64,000 bases of DNA from Methanoculleus bourgensis MS2 (GCF_000304355.2 NC_018227.2:1984001-2048000), one strand, 5' to 3'; counted from the stretch's first letter, positions 1 to 9,663 are shown. The notes: generated by a model not told the origin, from the letters alone. Program-made: numbers and translations.

Positions 1-130
1 GGCCGCCGTCGATTACGGCATACCCTACATCACCACGCTCCAGGCGGCCCGGGCTGCGGCGATGGCGATCGACGCCATCAAGCGCGAAGAGATCACGATC
101 GAGCCGCTCCAGCACTACATCGGTGCCTGA
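1..130 (+). CDS. carB: Carbamoyl-phosphate synthase large subunit, C-terminal end (partial)
   Basis: Only the last 42 codons are in the window, read from base 2 to the TGA at 128-130. The residues (AAVDYGIPYITTLQAARAA, then AIKREEITIEPLQHY) match the end of the allosteric MGS-like domain of the CarB synthetase subunit, which makes carbamoyl phosphate for arginine and pyrimidine synthesis. Arginine and pyrimidine genes (argG, argF, pyrE) lie further along the window, which fits the role but does not prove co-regulation. The 5' part lies outside the window. Confidence 0.8.
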   Translation, partial: AAVDYGIPYITTLQAARAAAMAIDAIKREEITIEPLQHYIGA

Positions 131-918
131 CCGATCCCTGGAACCACTCTTTTTGCCGGGCCCGGTACAGACCCGTGCTGTGCTCGGATTGAATCACCCG
201 CCCCGGGGCTCGCGGGGGTTTCCCCCACCCCCCGGGGGCGGGGGAGGAGTTCCGAATGCGCGGGCGGGGTGGGGGCGAGCCCCATACGCGCTAACTTTTC
301 GCAGGGAGGTTCATGAGGATACTGCTCAGTTCCAGAGACACGGGTCGATTTAGGGTACTATTGGTCGGTCTGCAGTCATAGCCCTCCTCCCCGGAAAAGG
401 TCGCAGTCCCGGAGCCACGCCCGGGCGGGGTGGGGGCTATGAGGAGGGATCTACGAGTCCCGCCGCCTGCGGGGAGGGGGCAAGCCCCCTCCCGGTCCCC
501 ACCCCCTGAGGTGATTCCCACTACGGTCCACAGTATGAGTGAAGCGGGGGATACTCCGCGTCCACCAGAATCGACATGGGGGTTCAACAGAACTTGAACC
601 TCGCCGATCGCCAACCCGGAACGCAAGTGCACCCATGTGGTAAGTTCGCGCCAATGGGGCTTGCCCCCTCCCTGGTCCCCACCCCCCACGGCGATTCTCA
701 CCACGGTCCACTGCCCGGGGAGCAGGTTGCGTTCATGCATGCAGCCTCTCGGTCTGCTCCATGAACGCTCCACACCCCTTCGCGTTCTCCCGCGTGATCT
801 GCACCAGAACCCGCAAAATAAGATGAAATAGTCCACCAGGGTCCAGGTGCTCAGATCCAGCCTGATCCCGGACCCCACGGAAGCAGGGACACGCGCCCAG
901 GATAGCGGACCATGGTGG
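131..918. repeat. GC-rich non-coding repeat region (R2a and a composite element)
   Basis: I see no credible gene here; the open frames are rich in Arg, Gly and Pro and follow the GC-rich repeats. From about 281 to 655 the DNA resembles 21501-22134, sharing the blocks CCCATACGCGCTAAC, GAGGAGGGATCTACGAGT and GGTAAGTTCGCGCCAATG. From about 690 to 838 it resembles the interior and right end of the composite elements at 15569-15861 and 18493-18763, ending in the terminus-like AAATAGTCCACCAGG. These are probably old, partly degraded copies of mobile non-coding elements. Confidence 0.6.
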
Positions 919-1096
919 CTAGTGGAGCATTGCATCTAATATTGTCTATGCAATACCATCTCACGCGAAGGGCGCGAAGCCGCGAAGTTCGGTTGCTGGG
1001 CGGCATAGTCCCCTTCGCGTCCTTCGCGCCTTCGCGTGCGGTGGCGATCGCTACTACGCATCAGGACCCGCAACATAAGGTGAAATGCTCCACTAG
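919..1096. repeat. MITE-like element, family 1, copy A
   Basis: A 178-bp element bounded by CTAG on both sides. The left terminus reads TGGAGCATTGCATCTAATAT and the right terminus, reversed, TGGAGCATTTCACCTTATGT. Inside are facing blocks of CGCGAAG-type units (CTCACGCGAAGGGCGCGAAG against CTTCGCGTCCTTCGCGCC), which would fold into a long hairpin. It is nearly identical to the copies at 15394-15572 and 37837-38015. No coding capacity. Confidence 0.8.
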
Positions 1097-1276
1097 TCGC
1101 GATGGGAGAGGGGACCGGAGAGGAGCAGTTGCTGGAGGTAATGCAAGTGCGGCAAGGCTGAGATCGCCCCCACCTATTGGAGGTATGCCGATAGGGGCTT
1201 GATTTTGAGGATTTCCTAAAAATCCATCGTGGAGAGAATAGATGGTGTCTCAACAAAACCCAAAAAAAGAGTGAAT

Positions 1277-2152
1277 TCAGTTCTCGCCGATCCACTCAGC
1301 GACCTTATCTGGATGGGCATCCACCCATGCCTTTGCGGCATCCTGTTCCGACTCGCCGTTCTCGATGGCGAGCATCACCGACTCCATATCGGCAGGTGTC
1401 CAGTGGAACCGCTCAAGGATGCCGTAGACACCTGGTTTCTCCTCAGCAAGCCCCTTCCGAGCGAGTGTGCCGATATACTCTTCGCCGCCATAGACACCTT
1501 TCGGGTCGTCGAGGTACTTGAGGTCCCAGCGGGCGAACATCCAGTGCGGGGTCCAGCCGGTCACCACGATCCACTCCTCCTTGTTGATGGCCGTTCGGAG
1601 TTCTGCTGCCATTCCAGCGCTGCTGCTGGCGACGAGTTCATATTCGAGGCCGTACTCGGTTATCGCTTCTTCAGTGTTCTGCATGACCCCGGCACCAGGA
1701 TCGATGCCGATGATCTCGCCGCCAAATTTGTCACTGACACTGTTGAGGTCCTCGATGGAATCGATGGTCACGTAGGTTGGGACCACAAGCCCGACCCTTG
1801 CCCCCTCAAGGTTCTTACGGACATGGTCGATATCATCGCCAAACTTCTCCCAGAAGTTGGCCTGTGTGACCGGGAGCCAGGCTGAGACCGTACAGTCGAT
1901 ATCTCCCTTCGCAATCCCCTGGTAGAGTGGTCCTGCATCGACGGCGACAATCTCTGCATCGTATCCGGCTTTCTCAAAGACCTGTTTGATTACGTTGGTG
2001 CTGGCTATCTCAGAATCCCAGGTGACGTAGCCGATGCTGACCTTATTCTCTGCGAGCCCGGGAGTTCCCTGTGTATCGGTGCAACCGGCGCAGAGAAGGC
2101 AGAGTGCTAGAACAAGACCTGTTAATGCGAATAATCCAATCTTTTGAGTCAT
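1277..2152 (-). CDS. Glycine betaine/proline ABC transporter substrate-binding lipoprotein (first paralogue)
   Basis: A 291-residue OpuAC/ProX-family binding protein. Residues 1-24 form a lipoprotein signal with lipobox LCAGC, so the mature protein should be anchored outside the cell at Cys24. The body follows the family pattern (IGYVTWDSEIASTNVIKQVF near 40; VVTGWTPHWMFARWDLKYL near 195, typical of quaternary-amine pockets). It lies after the second binding protein, permease and ATPase genes on the same strand, with a 323-bp gap that carries its own AT-rich promoter-like stretch. It probably captures glycine betaine or a related osmolyte. Specificity is inferred from family and neighbours only. 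Confidence 0.9.
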   Translation of the reverse strand: MTQKIGLFALTGLVLALCLLCAGCTDTQGTPGLAENKVSIGYVTWDSEIASTNVIKQVFEKAGYDAEIVAVDAGPLYQGIAKGDIDCTVSAWLPVTQANFWEKFGDDIDHVRKNLEGARVGLVVPTYVTIDSIEDLNSVSDKFGGEIIGIDPGAGVMQNTEEAITEYGLEYELVASSSAGMAAELRTAINKEEWIVVTGWTPHWMFARWDLKYLDDPKGVYGGEEYIGTLARKGLAEEKPGVYGILERFHWTPADMESVMLAIENGESEQDAAKAWVDAHPDKVAEWIGEN

Positions 2153-2475
2153 AATCTCTTATCACGTTGTAGGTTTTTTTTATCGCCAGGAGACGGCTGA
2201 TTGACATTCAGAGCCCGGGTGTATGGGGTTGTGGGCTCATCAAGGGTGTCCGGAACGGGAGGTCCAGACACCAGGCAGAGGTGGCAGTTGATGCCACTCC
2301 CGGCGTGTTTGCACCCCAGGGCAAAAAGGCCTGATTTTGACCGCTTCAGGATTTGAATATGATTTTATTTAGGTTTTGCCCTATCAAGACCCTGTTCCGG
2401 CCGCGGCGGGGGCGTGGACACTGTTGTCCGGTCCACGTGGTCGTCCCCAACCACCGGCGCCGGAGAAAAAGGGGA
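2153..2475. promoter_or_regulatory. Intergenic region between the two binding-protein genes; candidate promoter
   Basis: No gene seen. On the minus strand an A-rich TATA-like stretch (GATAAAAAAAACC, near 2167-2180) lies about 20-25 bp before the start at 2152. This suggests the first binding protein has its own promoter as well as any read-through from the operon. AACGTGAT occurs just before this start and also before the second binding-protein gene, so the two may share a regulatory site. An AT-rich patch lies at 2341-2390. Confidence 0.4.
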
Positions 2476-3360
2476 TTATTCCTCCCCGAGCCAGACGTCG
2501 ACCCTATCGCGGTGGGCGTCGACCCAGGCCTTTGCGGCCTCTTCTTCGGGCATACCACCCTCGATATCGGTCATGACCGAGGCGATATCCTCAGTGGTCC
2601 ACTCAAACCGGGTCAGGATGCCGTAGGCCTCCGGGTCGTCATCCTTCAGGCCCTGCCGCGCGAGTGTCACGACATCCTCCGCCTCACCGTAGACGCCCTT
2701 CGGGTCGTCGAGGAACTTGAGGTCCCAGCGCCCGAACTTCCAGTGCGGCGCCCACCCGGTCACCACGACCCACTCCTCTTTGTTGATGGCTGAGCGCAGT
2801 TCTGCTGCCATGCCTGCACTGCTGCTTGCAATCAGGTTGTAATCGAGGTTGTATTCTTCGATCGCCTGCTCGGTCCGGGTCATGATCCCGGCGCCGGGGT
2901 CGATGCCAACGATCCTGCCGCCGAACCGGTCGGCAACACCGTTCATCTCGTCGATCGAGTCGATGGAGACATAGGTCGGGACGACGAGCCCGATGCGTGC
3001 TGCACCGGGGATGTTTTTGTTGACGTAATCGATCTGGTCGCCATACTGCTCCCAGTAGTGTTCATGAGTGTGGGGGAGCCATCCGGTCGTCGTAAAGTCG
3101 AGATCGCCACGGGCAAGCGCCTGGAAGAGCGGGCCTGCATCGACTGCGACCAGGGTGACGTCATACCCCGCCTCTTCAAAGACCTGTTTCATCACGTTGC
3201 TGCTGGCGATGGCGCAGTCCCATGTTACGTAGCCGATGCTGATCTCGCCCTTTGCGGGTCCGGCCGGTCCCTGTGTATCGGTACAGCCGGCAGAGAAGAG
3301 ACAGAATACCAGGACAACGCCTGTCAGTGCGAGTAATTTTCCAATTTTTTGAGTCATCAT
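2476..3360 (-). CDS. Glycine betaine/proline ABC transporter substrate-binding lipoprotein (second paralogue)
   Basis: A 294-residue OpuAC/ProX-family protein, clearly paralogous to the one at 1277-2152 along its whole length. I use the start at 3360 because it gives the same N-terminus as the paralogue (MTQKIG then a hydrophobic stretch) and a lipobox, FSAGC, with the lipidated Cys at about residue 26. The frame is open upstream to 3477 but that part overlaps the permease 3' end. The ligand-pocket stretch VVTGWAPHWKFGRWDLKFL is present. It is the binding protein next to the permease gene (88 bp apart) and so the likely principal partner of that transporter. Confidence 0.9.
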   Translation of the reverse strand: MMTQKIGKLLALTGVVLVFCLFSAGCTDTQGPAGPAKGEISIGYVTWDCAIASSNVMKQVFEEAGYDVTLVAVDAGPLFQALARGDLDFTTTGWLPHTHEHYWEQYGDQIDYVNKNIPGAARIGLVVPTYVSIDSIDEMNGVADRFGGRIVGIDPGAGIMTRTEQAIEEYNLDYNLIASSSAGMAAELRSAINKEEWVVVTGWAPHWKFGRWDLKFLDDPKGVYGEAEDVVTLARQGLKDDDPEAYGILTRFEWTTEDIASVMTDIEGGMPEEEAAKAWVDAHRDRVDVWLGEE

Positions 3361-3448
3361 AATCACGTTACACCTTTTTTGGATTTTTGACAAATTGAGC
3401 CATTCTGAAGGTGGATTTTTGAGGATGAGCAGCCTGAAGAGCCAATGT

Positions 3449-4294
3449 TCACCGGTCTTCCTGCTGCGGCGGCACAACGTTCTGCGTGATCCGGTCCAGG
3501 ATGACTGCGATGATCACGATGGCAAGCCCGGCCTCAAACCCCATGCCGATATCCACCCGCTGGATGCCCACGAGCACCTGGTAGCCAAGCCCCCCTGCCC
3601 CGATCATGGATGCGATCACGGTCATGGAGAGGGCGAGCATGATGCACTGGTTCACTCCTGCCATGATGGTCGGGAGCGCGACCGGGAGCTGCACCTTGAA
3701 GAGTTTCTGGCGGGGCGTTGTGCCAAAGGCATCCGCGACCTCGATCAGTTCGCCGGGCACCTGCCTGATCCCGAGATTGGTCAACCGCAGCGCAGGCGGC
3801 ATCGCAAAGATAACCGTCGCGATGATGGCAGGGACGCTCCCGAGGCCGAAGAAGATCACGGCCGGAATGAGGTAGACGAACGAGGGCATCGTCTGCATGA
3901 AGTCAAGGACCGGCCGAAGAGCGGCATTCAGGGTCTCGCTCCGGGCAGCTGCGATCCCGAGCGGGATCGCTATCGCGAGCGCGAGGATCGTTGAGGTGAT
4001 GACGAGCGCCAGGGTAAGCATCGAGAGATCCCAGAGATTGAGGTTCCAGATCAGGAGCAGGCCGAGTGCGGTGACCGCCGCGAGTTTGGTGTCGCGTCGG
4101 GTGACAAACCAGACCAGCACGGTGATGAGCAGGATCAGGATGGGCGCCGGTATGAGGAGCAGGATCTCCTGAAGTCCGTCCACGAGGAACCGCAACCCTG
4201 CACTGATGCCGTCAAGCAGCCAGCCGCAGTACTCCTCGATCCAGTCGACGAGTGCCTCGACGGCCTCTCCCACGGGCAGTCTAGGCAGATCCAT
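3449..4294 (-). CDS. Glycine betaine/proline ABC transporter permease
   Basis: About 281 residues, ProW/OpuAB type, with several hydrophobic membrane segments and the permease loop that contacts the ATPase (EVADAFGTTPRQKLFKVQLP, then LPTIMAGVNQ). The start at 4294 (MDLPRLP) is preferred to the upstream ATGs at 4300 and 4336 because GGAGG lies about 8 bases before it. The gene overlaps the 3' end of the ATPase gene by 14 bases, suggesting translational coupling. It forms the channel of the betaine importer. Only one permease gene is present, so the functional complex would use a homodimer. Confidence 0.92.
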   Translation of the reverse strand: MDLPRLPVGEAVEALVDWIEEYCGWLLDGISAGLRFLVDGLQEILLLIPAPILILLITVLVWFVTRRDTKLAAVTALGLLLIWNLNLWDLSMLTLALVITSTILALAIAIPLGIAAARSETLNAALRPVLDFMQTMPSFVYLIPAVIFFGLGSVPAIIATVIFAMPPALRLTNLGIRQVPGELIEVADAFGTTPRQKLFKVQLPVALPTIMAGVNQCIMLALSMTVIASMIGAGGLGYQVLVGIQRVDIGMGFEAGLAIVIIAVILDRITQNVVPPQQEDR

Positions 4295-5540
4295 TAACAT
4301 CTCCTCCCTTTCGTGCCAGTGCACCGAGTATGGCACCCCGGAATACTAATCCCTGAAGCCTGTTTTCGTCATCAACCACCGCAACAGGATAGGGACTCCC
4401 GGCGATCACCGATATGATGTCGGTAAGTGGGGTGTCGGGTGCCACGGTCGGGATGTCGGTGGTGATGATCTCCTCAAGTCCCCTGCCCGCCCGGACAGCC
4501 TCGAGAGTACCATCGAGCGTAACAAGGCCCTTGAGGCGGCGCCCGCGGTCGACCACAAATACGCTCCCGATGTCGTGCTCTTCCATGAGGTGCAGCGCGA
4601 CCCGGGGACCTACGGTACACCGGGCAACCGGTTCGGGGTGGCGCATAACATCGCTTGCCGAGAGCACCTTCGTCATATCGACACCGGCGACGAACCGCTC
4701 GACGTAGGCGTTCTCCGGGTTTGTGAGGATCTCTTCTGGTGTGCCGACCTGGACGATCTCGCCATCCCTCATCAGCGCGATCCGATCACCGAGTTTCAGG
4801 GCCTCGTCAAGATCGTGGGTGACGAAGATGATTGTCCTGTTCAGGCGCTGCTGGAGGTCAAGGAGTTCGTCCTGCATCTCCCGCCTGATGAGCGGATCAA
4901 GAGCGCTGAACGCCTCGTCCATCAGGAGTATCTCCGGGTCGCCTGCGAGCGCCCTGGCAAGTCCGACCCGCTGCTTCATGCCGCCGGAGAGGTGGGAGGG
5001 CATGCTCGCCCCGTAGTCGCCAAGCCCAACCATCCGGAGCAGTTCTTCGCCCCTCTGGTAACGCTCATCCTCAGGGATGCCCTGGACCTCAAGGCCGAAG
5101 ACGACATTATCGAGGACCGTCCGGTGCGGGAGCAGGGCGAAACTCTGGAAGATCATGCCCAGTTTACGCCGGCGGACCGCCCGCAGTTCATCCTGGCTCA
5201 TGCCGACGATGTCATCCCCGTCGATCAGTATCCTGCCGCCCGTAGGCTCGATAAGCCGGTTGATGCACCGGAGGAGCGTTGATTTCCCGCTCCCGGAAAG
5301 CCCCATCAGGACAAAAATTTCGCCCGGCATAACCTCGAAGGAGACGTCATAGAGAGCCAGGGTATCTCCGGTCTCTTCGTAGATCTCCTCCTTTGAGCAG
5401 CCGGAGTTGCGGAGTTCCAGCGCTTTTTGGGGATCCTGCCCGAATACCCGGGTCAGCCCCTCCACGCTGACGATTGGTTGTAACGATTGTAAATCTTCTC
5501 TGGGTAACTTCTCAAAAATAACGGAACCCTCCAACTTCAC
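4281..5540 (-). CDS. Glycine betaine/proline ABC transporter ATPase with CBS domains
   Basis: A 419-residue ProV/OpuAA-type ATPase, first gene of the importer operon. Walker A is GLSGSGKST, the signature LSGGMKQR, Walker B ILLMDEAFSALD, and the switch His follows in FVTHD. The C-terminal third (from about residue 295) contains two CBS domains, which in OpuA-type transporters sense ionic strength or a nucleotide. The start codon is GTG. A TATA-like box at 5557-5567 lies about 20 bp upstream, so the transcript is probably leaderless or nearly so. It energises uptake of a compatible solute. Confidence 0.94.
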   Translation of the reverse strand: MKLEGSVIFEKLPREDLQSLQPIVSVEGLTRVFGQDPQKALELRNSGCSKEEIYEETGDTLALYDVSFEVMPGEIFVLMGLSGSGKSTLLRCINRLIEPTGGRILIDGDDIVGMSQDELRAVRRRKLGMIFQSFALLPHRTVLDNVVFGLEVQGIPEDERYQRGEELLRMVGLGDYGASMPSHLSGGMKQRVGLARALAGDPEILLMDEAFSALDPLIRREMQDELLDLQQRLNRTIIFVTHDLDEALKLGDRIALMRDGEIVQVGTPEEILTNPENAYVERFVAGVDMTKVLSASDVMRHPEPVARCTVGPRVALHLMEEHDIGSVFVVDRGRRLKGLVTLDGTLEAVRAGRGLEEIITTDIPTVAPDTPLTDIISVIAGSPYPVAVVDDENRLQGLVFRGAILGALARKGGDVNGSA

Positions 5541-5984
5541 GAGTTCTATTTTATCACTTTTATAATTACCCTTTTTACCAAATGGTCAAAATCCAGAGGG
5601 ATTTGGATTTTTGCAACATTTTGCGGCGCTTTTGTTGATAGAATATTGTCGTGCCTCTGTTCTTGCGAATTATAGGCAATTTGTCGATTATCTCTCGTAT
5701 GAGGCTTATTTTTCCTGATCCGGGTCTCCTGCCCTGCGGCCCTCCGGAGCCCCGACCGCGCGGATGGGCGCTGTCGAGATGGGCATCGTCATGCGGCGTG
5801 GCACGACCCCTTCACACGCCGTCTCTCCACCACCCGGGGGTTCCAGAAAATAAGCAAATGAGTTCTGGTTCCTGCAGTTGCGCCCGTCCATACCATTCTT
5901 TTATTGGGTGAGAAGTCATATCAATGTAGATTATTCCCAGACTGTCGTCGTCAGACAGATACCAGGAACGCGGAGAGCAGTAAC
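5541..5984. promoter_or_regulatory. Divergent intergenic region with betaine-operon promoter
   Basis: On the minus strand AATTATAAAAG (5557-5567) is a good archaeal TATA box for the ATPase gene. On the plus strand a weaker TTCTTTTATT near 5893-5902 could serve argG and would leave a leader of about 60 bases. The stretch 5720-5830 is GC-rich without a recognisable gene or repeat. Nothing else is supported. Confidence 0.45.
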
Positions 5985-7172
5985 ATGAAAAAGGGTAAAG
6001 TCGTCCTAGCGTTTTCGGGAGGTCTTGATACCTCCGTCTGTATCCCCCTCCTGCGCGAGCACTACGGGTTTGATGAGATCATCACCGTTGCAGTCGACGT
6101 GGGCCAGCCCGAGGCAGAGGTAGTCCGGGCAACAGAGAAGGGGCGGATGCTTGCAGATAACCACTATACTATCGATGTCAAGGAGAAGTTCGTAGACGAG
6201 TACATCTTCCCCTCGATCAAAGCGAACGGGTCGTATGAGGGCTACCCGATGGGCACGGCGCTCGCCCGCCCGCTGATCGCTGAAGAGATCGTGAAGATCG
6301 CAAAGAAGGAAGGTGCCTCAAAGATCGCGCACGGGTGCACCGGGAAAGGCAACGATCAGCTCCGGTTCGACTTCATCTTCAGGTCCGGCGGGTACGATAT
6401 CGTTGCACCGATGCGGGAGATGAACCTGACCCGTGAGTGGGAGATCTGCTACGCGCAGGAGCACAACGTTCCGGTGAGCGTGGGGAAGGAGAACCCCTAC
6501 AGCGTCGACGAAAACTGCTGGAGCCGGAGCATCGAGGGCGGCAGGTTGGAAGACCCGGCATTCCACCCGCCTGAGGAGATCTACGCCTGGACGGTATCAC
6601 CGAAGGATGCCCCCGACGCCATGGAGGAGATCAGGATCAGGTTCGAGAAGGGAGTTCCGGTCGCCCTCAACGGGAAGAACCTCTCCGGCCTTGCCCTCAT
6701 CCGGGAACTGAACCAGATAGCAGGGCAGAACGGCGTGGGTCGCAACGACATGATCGAGGACCGGATCCTCGGCCTGAAGGCCCGTGAGGTCTACGAGCAC
6801 CCGGCCGCGACCGTCCTGCTTGCGGCGCACCGCGACCTTGAGCACCTCGTCCTGACGCGCTCAGAGCTTGCGTTCAAGCAAATCGTCGATGCGAAGTGGT
6901 CCGAACTCGCCTACATGGGGCTTGTGCACGAACCGCTCTTCTACGCGCTCAATGCATTCATCGACACGACCCAGGAGCGGGTGAACGGTACCGTGGACGT
7001 CGGTCTGTACAAGGGCAGCGTGAAGGTTCTCGGCCGGAGTTCTGAGAACGCGCTCTACTCGGACGACCTGGTCTCCTTTGACTCGACCACGATCGACCAG
7101 AACCACGCTGTCGGGTTCTCGAATTACTTTGGACTGCAGGCGCGCCTGCTCAAAAATCTCAAAAAGCGTTGA
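5985..7172 (+). CDS. argG: Argininosuccinate synthase
   Basis: 395 residues, the normal length for the enzyme that joins citrulline and aspartate with ATP in the penultimate step of arginine synthesis. The N-terminal pyrophosphatase-type loop AFSGGLDTS occupies residues 9-17, and the conserved stretches [13 protein letters not shown] and [15 protein letters not shown] are present. The ATG at 5985 fits the family N-terminus ([13 protein letters not shown]). An open frame reaching back to 5904 lacks family support. The following gene is convergent, starting 412 bases further on, and ends 9 bases after argG. Confidence 0.97.
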   Translation: MKKGKVVLAFSGGLDTSVCIPLLREHYGFDEIITVAVDVGQPEAEVVRATEKGRMLADNHYTIDVKEKFVDEYIFPSIKANGSYEGYPMGTALARPLIAEEIVKIAKKEGASKIAHGCTGKGNDQLRFDFIFRSGGYDIVAPMREMNLTREWEICYAQEHNVPVSVGKENPYSVDENCWSRSIEGGRLEDPAFHPPEEIYAWTVSPKDAPDAMEEIRIRFEKGVPVALNGKNLSGLALIRELNQIAGQNGVGRNDMIEDRILGLKAREVYEHPAATVLLAAHRDLEHLVLTRSELAFKQIVDAKWSELAYMGLVHEPLFYALNAFIDTTQERVNGTVDVGLYKGSVKVLGRSSENALYSDDLVSFDSTTIDQNHAVGFSNYFGLQARLLKNLKKR

Positions 7173-7180
7173 TGGGGTGC

Positions 7181-7585
7181 TCAGAGCACCTTCTTCCCTG
7201 CCTCTTTTCCCGGCGTGCACTCGAAGACATCGGTGATCTTGATGACGATGAGCGACTTCGCCGGGTATTTGTGGCCTTTCGTCCTCACCTGGTCGCGGAA
7301 CTTCTCGTAGTCCGGGCCGGACGTCTTGATCTCCGTTGCGCCCTTCACCTGGAAGCAGCGCTTGGTTTCCTGGTCGTAGAAGTAGAGGGCCACAATTGGG
7401 TTCTCTTTTAAGTTCTCGAGTGTTTTGACCATGTAATTGTCCATAATCCAGACGGTATCATCGCCCACAATCTGTATCGATGCCATCGGCGCAACGTTCG
7501 GAACACCGTCTTTCGACGCGGTGGCCATAGGCACGACTTTGTTTCTGGAAAATATCTCCTTCATCTCGCTTGAAAGTGCAACCAT
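7181..7585 (-). CDS. Pyridoxamine 5'-phosphate oxidase-family FMN-binding protein
   Basis: 134 residues with the split-barrel flavin-binding fold pattern of small PNPOx-like proteins (MATASKDGVPNVAPMASIQI near the N-terminus, WIMDNYMVKTLENLKENP mid-protein). In methanogens such proteins bind FMN or F420, but substrates are mostly unknown, so no reaction is assigned. A strong ribosome site (GAGGTGAT) lies 6 bases before the ATG at 7585. It is transcribed away from mmp14 and convergent with argG. Confidence 0.85.
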   Translation of the reverse strand: MVALSSEMKEIFSRNKVVPMATASKDGVPNVAPMASIQIVGDDTVWIMDNYMVKTLENLKENPIVALYFYDQETKRCFQVKGATEIKTSGPDYEKFRDQVRTKGHKYPAKSLIVIKITDVFECTPGKEAGKKVL

Positions 7586-7919
7586 AACGTATCACCTCTT
7601 CCCCGGGGCAGAACAGACCCGGCAGGGGCCTGTAACTCGCCCGGTACCGGTTTATCCGCATTATCCATATATAAGGGCTCTGCCGGGAGGGTGGGCCGGG
7701 CACCGCGGGGCTCGACTTCCGAACCCTCGTGGAACGCAACATCCCGGAGGGCTGCACCAGAATCGGTATGGACAGGCTGCCAGCCAAGTATCGGGAGGGG
7801 CAGATCTCCTCTATGGAGCCCGGAGGGGAGGGATCAGTGGGAGTTTCGCCCGGTTCGCGATTTGGGTTTGTATTGTAATTATGGAAAAATATAAGCAGAC
7901 AGACGGGAAAAAGACTATT
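7586..7919. promoter_or_regulatory. Divergent promoter region between the FMN protein and mmp14
   Basis: Two TATA-like boxes are visible. CCATATATAAGG at 7665-7676 is nearly symmetrical and could serve either strand; on the minus strand it would give a leader of about 55-60 bases. AAAAATATAAG at 7885-7895 lies 25 bp before the ATG at 7920 and supports that start for mmp14 with a leaderless transcript. The GC-rich stretch in between shows no gene. Confidence 0.55.
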
Positions 7920-9416
7920 ATGTGTGCCCGTTTTTTGGAGCGCTTTTTCAAACCTACGCCCCACATCGTCGAAAGCCCGCCTCCGCCATCGATCTCGCAC
8001 GGGCCGGGCCCGGGTGTCCCCGAGTACCGGGTGAAGCCCTATTTTATCGTGGCGTCTGTTGAGATGGGCAATACCACGACAAAGTGTATCCTGACCGGCA
8101 CAAGCCTGGAGACGGGCAGGTCCTACGTCATCAACAAGACCGTGACCATGAGCCGTGACGTCCGACCGCCCAAACCGGGGGAGACGGTCTTTGGGGCAAC
8201 CCTGGATGGCACGAAACTGACGCGCGAGTCGGTTACCGAACTGGTGCGCGACACCCTGATCCAGAGTCACGCGGCGGCTCACCTGAGCATCAAGGATGAC
8301 CTGGACTTCGTCGTCAGGAGCACCGGGGTCGTTGCGGCGATGGACTCCCCCGACCAGGTTGGGGACTTCATCATCGCTCTTGCAAACGGCTGCCTTGCCG
8401 CCGGTGTTCCGCCGCGGAAGATGACGCCGCCGATGTCGATCGACAACCTCCCACCGAAACTCCGGCAGTTCTCGTTTGCCGACAAGGTGGTCTTCGTCGG
8501 CGCAGTGGCTGGTGTCGTGCCGCCGGTCGGGTGTACCGGTGTTGAGATGGTGGCAAACGAGATGGAGGGGGAACTCGCGATGGCGGGCATCAAGGAGGGC
8601 GCCAAGTGGACGCCGGTCGACTTCCGGAACCCCTGCATATCCATCGACTTCGGCACCACGCTCGATGGACGTATCACGAGCGATGTCGCCCGTGACGACC
8701 CGAATCCCTTCGCCCAGACGATCGGGAACTTCTGCGGGCTTGCGGGTGCCATACCTGATGCGATTGTCAGGGGCACCGGGCTTGTGAAGGACCGGACGGG
8801 GACGGCCCTCGACCTCTTCGGCGATCATAGCATCCAGAGCCCATTCGGGGGCCGAAAACGTTCCGCCGTTGATGAATACGTCGACCGGTGCCACGAGCAT
8901 ATCGATATCAGGATCGTCCCCCGCGACCGGGCACGGTTTGGGCGGGTCCCGGTCTGCGCGGATGTAGCTGCTGAATCTGGTGTCGCCCTTATCGGGTGTG
9001 ATTGCGGCGTCGACGGCAGCGAGACACCGGCCCTCGAGGAGATCGGGCACGAGATCTATGAGAAGCACGGCATGGGTATGCTGACCGAGGTCGTCGACCG
9101 GGTCTGCGCAAAGATGGCGCTCCGGCTCATCGATGTCGCTATCGAGAAAGGGATGGTCCCGCCGAACTCGTCGATCGGGTTCACCGGGCGGGCGGCGATC
9201 TCGGGGAGGAAGCCTGAGTATATCCTTGAGGGCATCACCGACCGGAACCTCTACGAGAAGCCCAACGACCACCTGGTCTTTGTGGACGATGGTCTTGCCC
9301 GGGGGGCGGCGCTGATGGGGCGGTGCATGAACTCTCTTGGGAAACCGAAGGCTCCGCTCGGCGGGGTGCGTGGCGGGGGATGTATTATGTCCCGCCGGAT
9401 CAAAATAGGAAAGTAG
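7920..9416 (+). CDS. mmp14: Methanogenesis marker protein 14
   Basis: About 498 residues, recognised as the methanogen-specific marker protein 14 family; its biochemical role is not established. Two glycine-rich phosphate-loop-like segments (SVEMGNTTTKCIL near residue 45 and ISIDFGTTLDG near 240) resemble the nucleotide-binding motifs of actin-like ATPases, so a role as an ATP-dependent activator or chaperone in methanogenesis enzyme maturation is an inference. I chose ATG 7920 because a TATA box lies 25 bp upstream; an in-frame ATG at 7881 falls just before that box. A small gene follows 10 bases downstream. Confidence 0.85.
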   Translation: MCARFLERFFKPTPHIVESPPPPSISHGPGPGVPEYRVKPYFIVASVEMGNTTTKCILTGTSLETGRSYVINKTVTMSRDVRPPKPGETVFGATLDGTKLTRESVTELVRDTLIQSHAAAHLSIKDDLDFVVRSTGVVAAMDSPDQVGDFIIALANGCLAAGVPPRKMTPPMSIDNLPPKLRQFSFADKVVFVGAVAGVVPPVGCTGVEMVANEMEGELAMAGIKEGAKWTPVDFRNPCISIDFGTTLDGRITSDVARDDPNPFAQTIGNFCGLAGAIPDAIVRGTGLVKDRTGTALDLFGDHSIQSPFGGRKRSAVDEYVDRCHEHIDIRIVPRDRARFGRVPVCADVAAESGVALIGCDCGVDGSETPALEEIGHEIYEKHGMGMLTEVVDRVCAKMALRLIDVAIEKGMVPPNSSIGFTGRAAISGRKPEYILEGITDRNLYEKPNDHLVFVDDGLARGAALMGRCMNSLGKPKAPLGGVRGGGCIMSRRIKIGK

Positions 9417-9426
9417 GATCTGGTAC

Positions 9427-9663
9427 ATGATGGCTGAAGAAGAACTGTTTGATCTGCTTGTTCCCCCCGGCGTGCCCAGGAAGATGATCTATGATGTCGT
9501 CGAGAACTACGATGTGGAAGTGGTTCGGCGGCCGCAGAAACTGGCGTTTGCGAATATGGACGGGGATGCGAGAGAACTGCTGGCATTCCGCGGCAGACGG
9601 GAGGTTGTCGAAGAGGTGCAGACATACCTTTTCGCGCGACTTAAAGAGTTTATCGGCGAGTAA
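9427..9663 (+). CDS. Small conserved methanogen protein, function unknown
   Basis: 78 residues, acidic, with no membrane segment or Cys motif. The arrangement (LFDLLVPPGVPRKMIYDVVENY, then DARELLAFRGRREVVEEVQTYL) suggests a compact alpha/beta protein. It starts 10 bases after mmp14 on the same strand and is therefore probably co-transcribed, which would link it to whatever mmp14 does. I do not recognise the family. A second ATG three bases on could be the true start. Confidence 0.7.
   Translation: MMAEEELFDLLVPPGVPRKMIYDVVENYDVEVVRRPQKLAFANMDGDARELLAFRGRREVVEEVQTYLFARLKEFIGE

Noticed and set aside
291-935. 214-codon frame on the minus strand near the left edge
   Set aside because: It follows the GC-rich repeat R2a and copy A and has repeat-derived composition without any protein feature.
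7458-9428. 656-codon open frame on the minus strand
   Set aside because: It lies opposite mmp14 and is rich in Arg, Asp and His, as expected for the antisense frame of a GC-rich gene; no motif.
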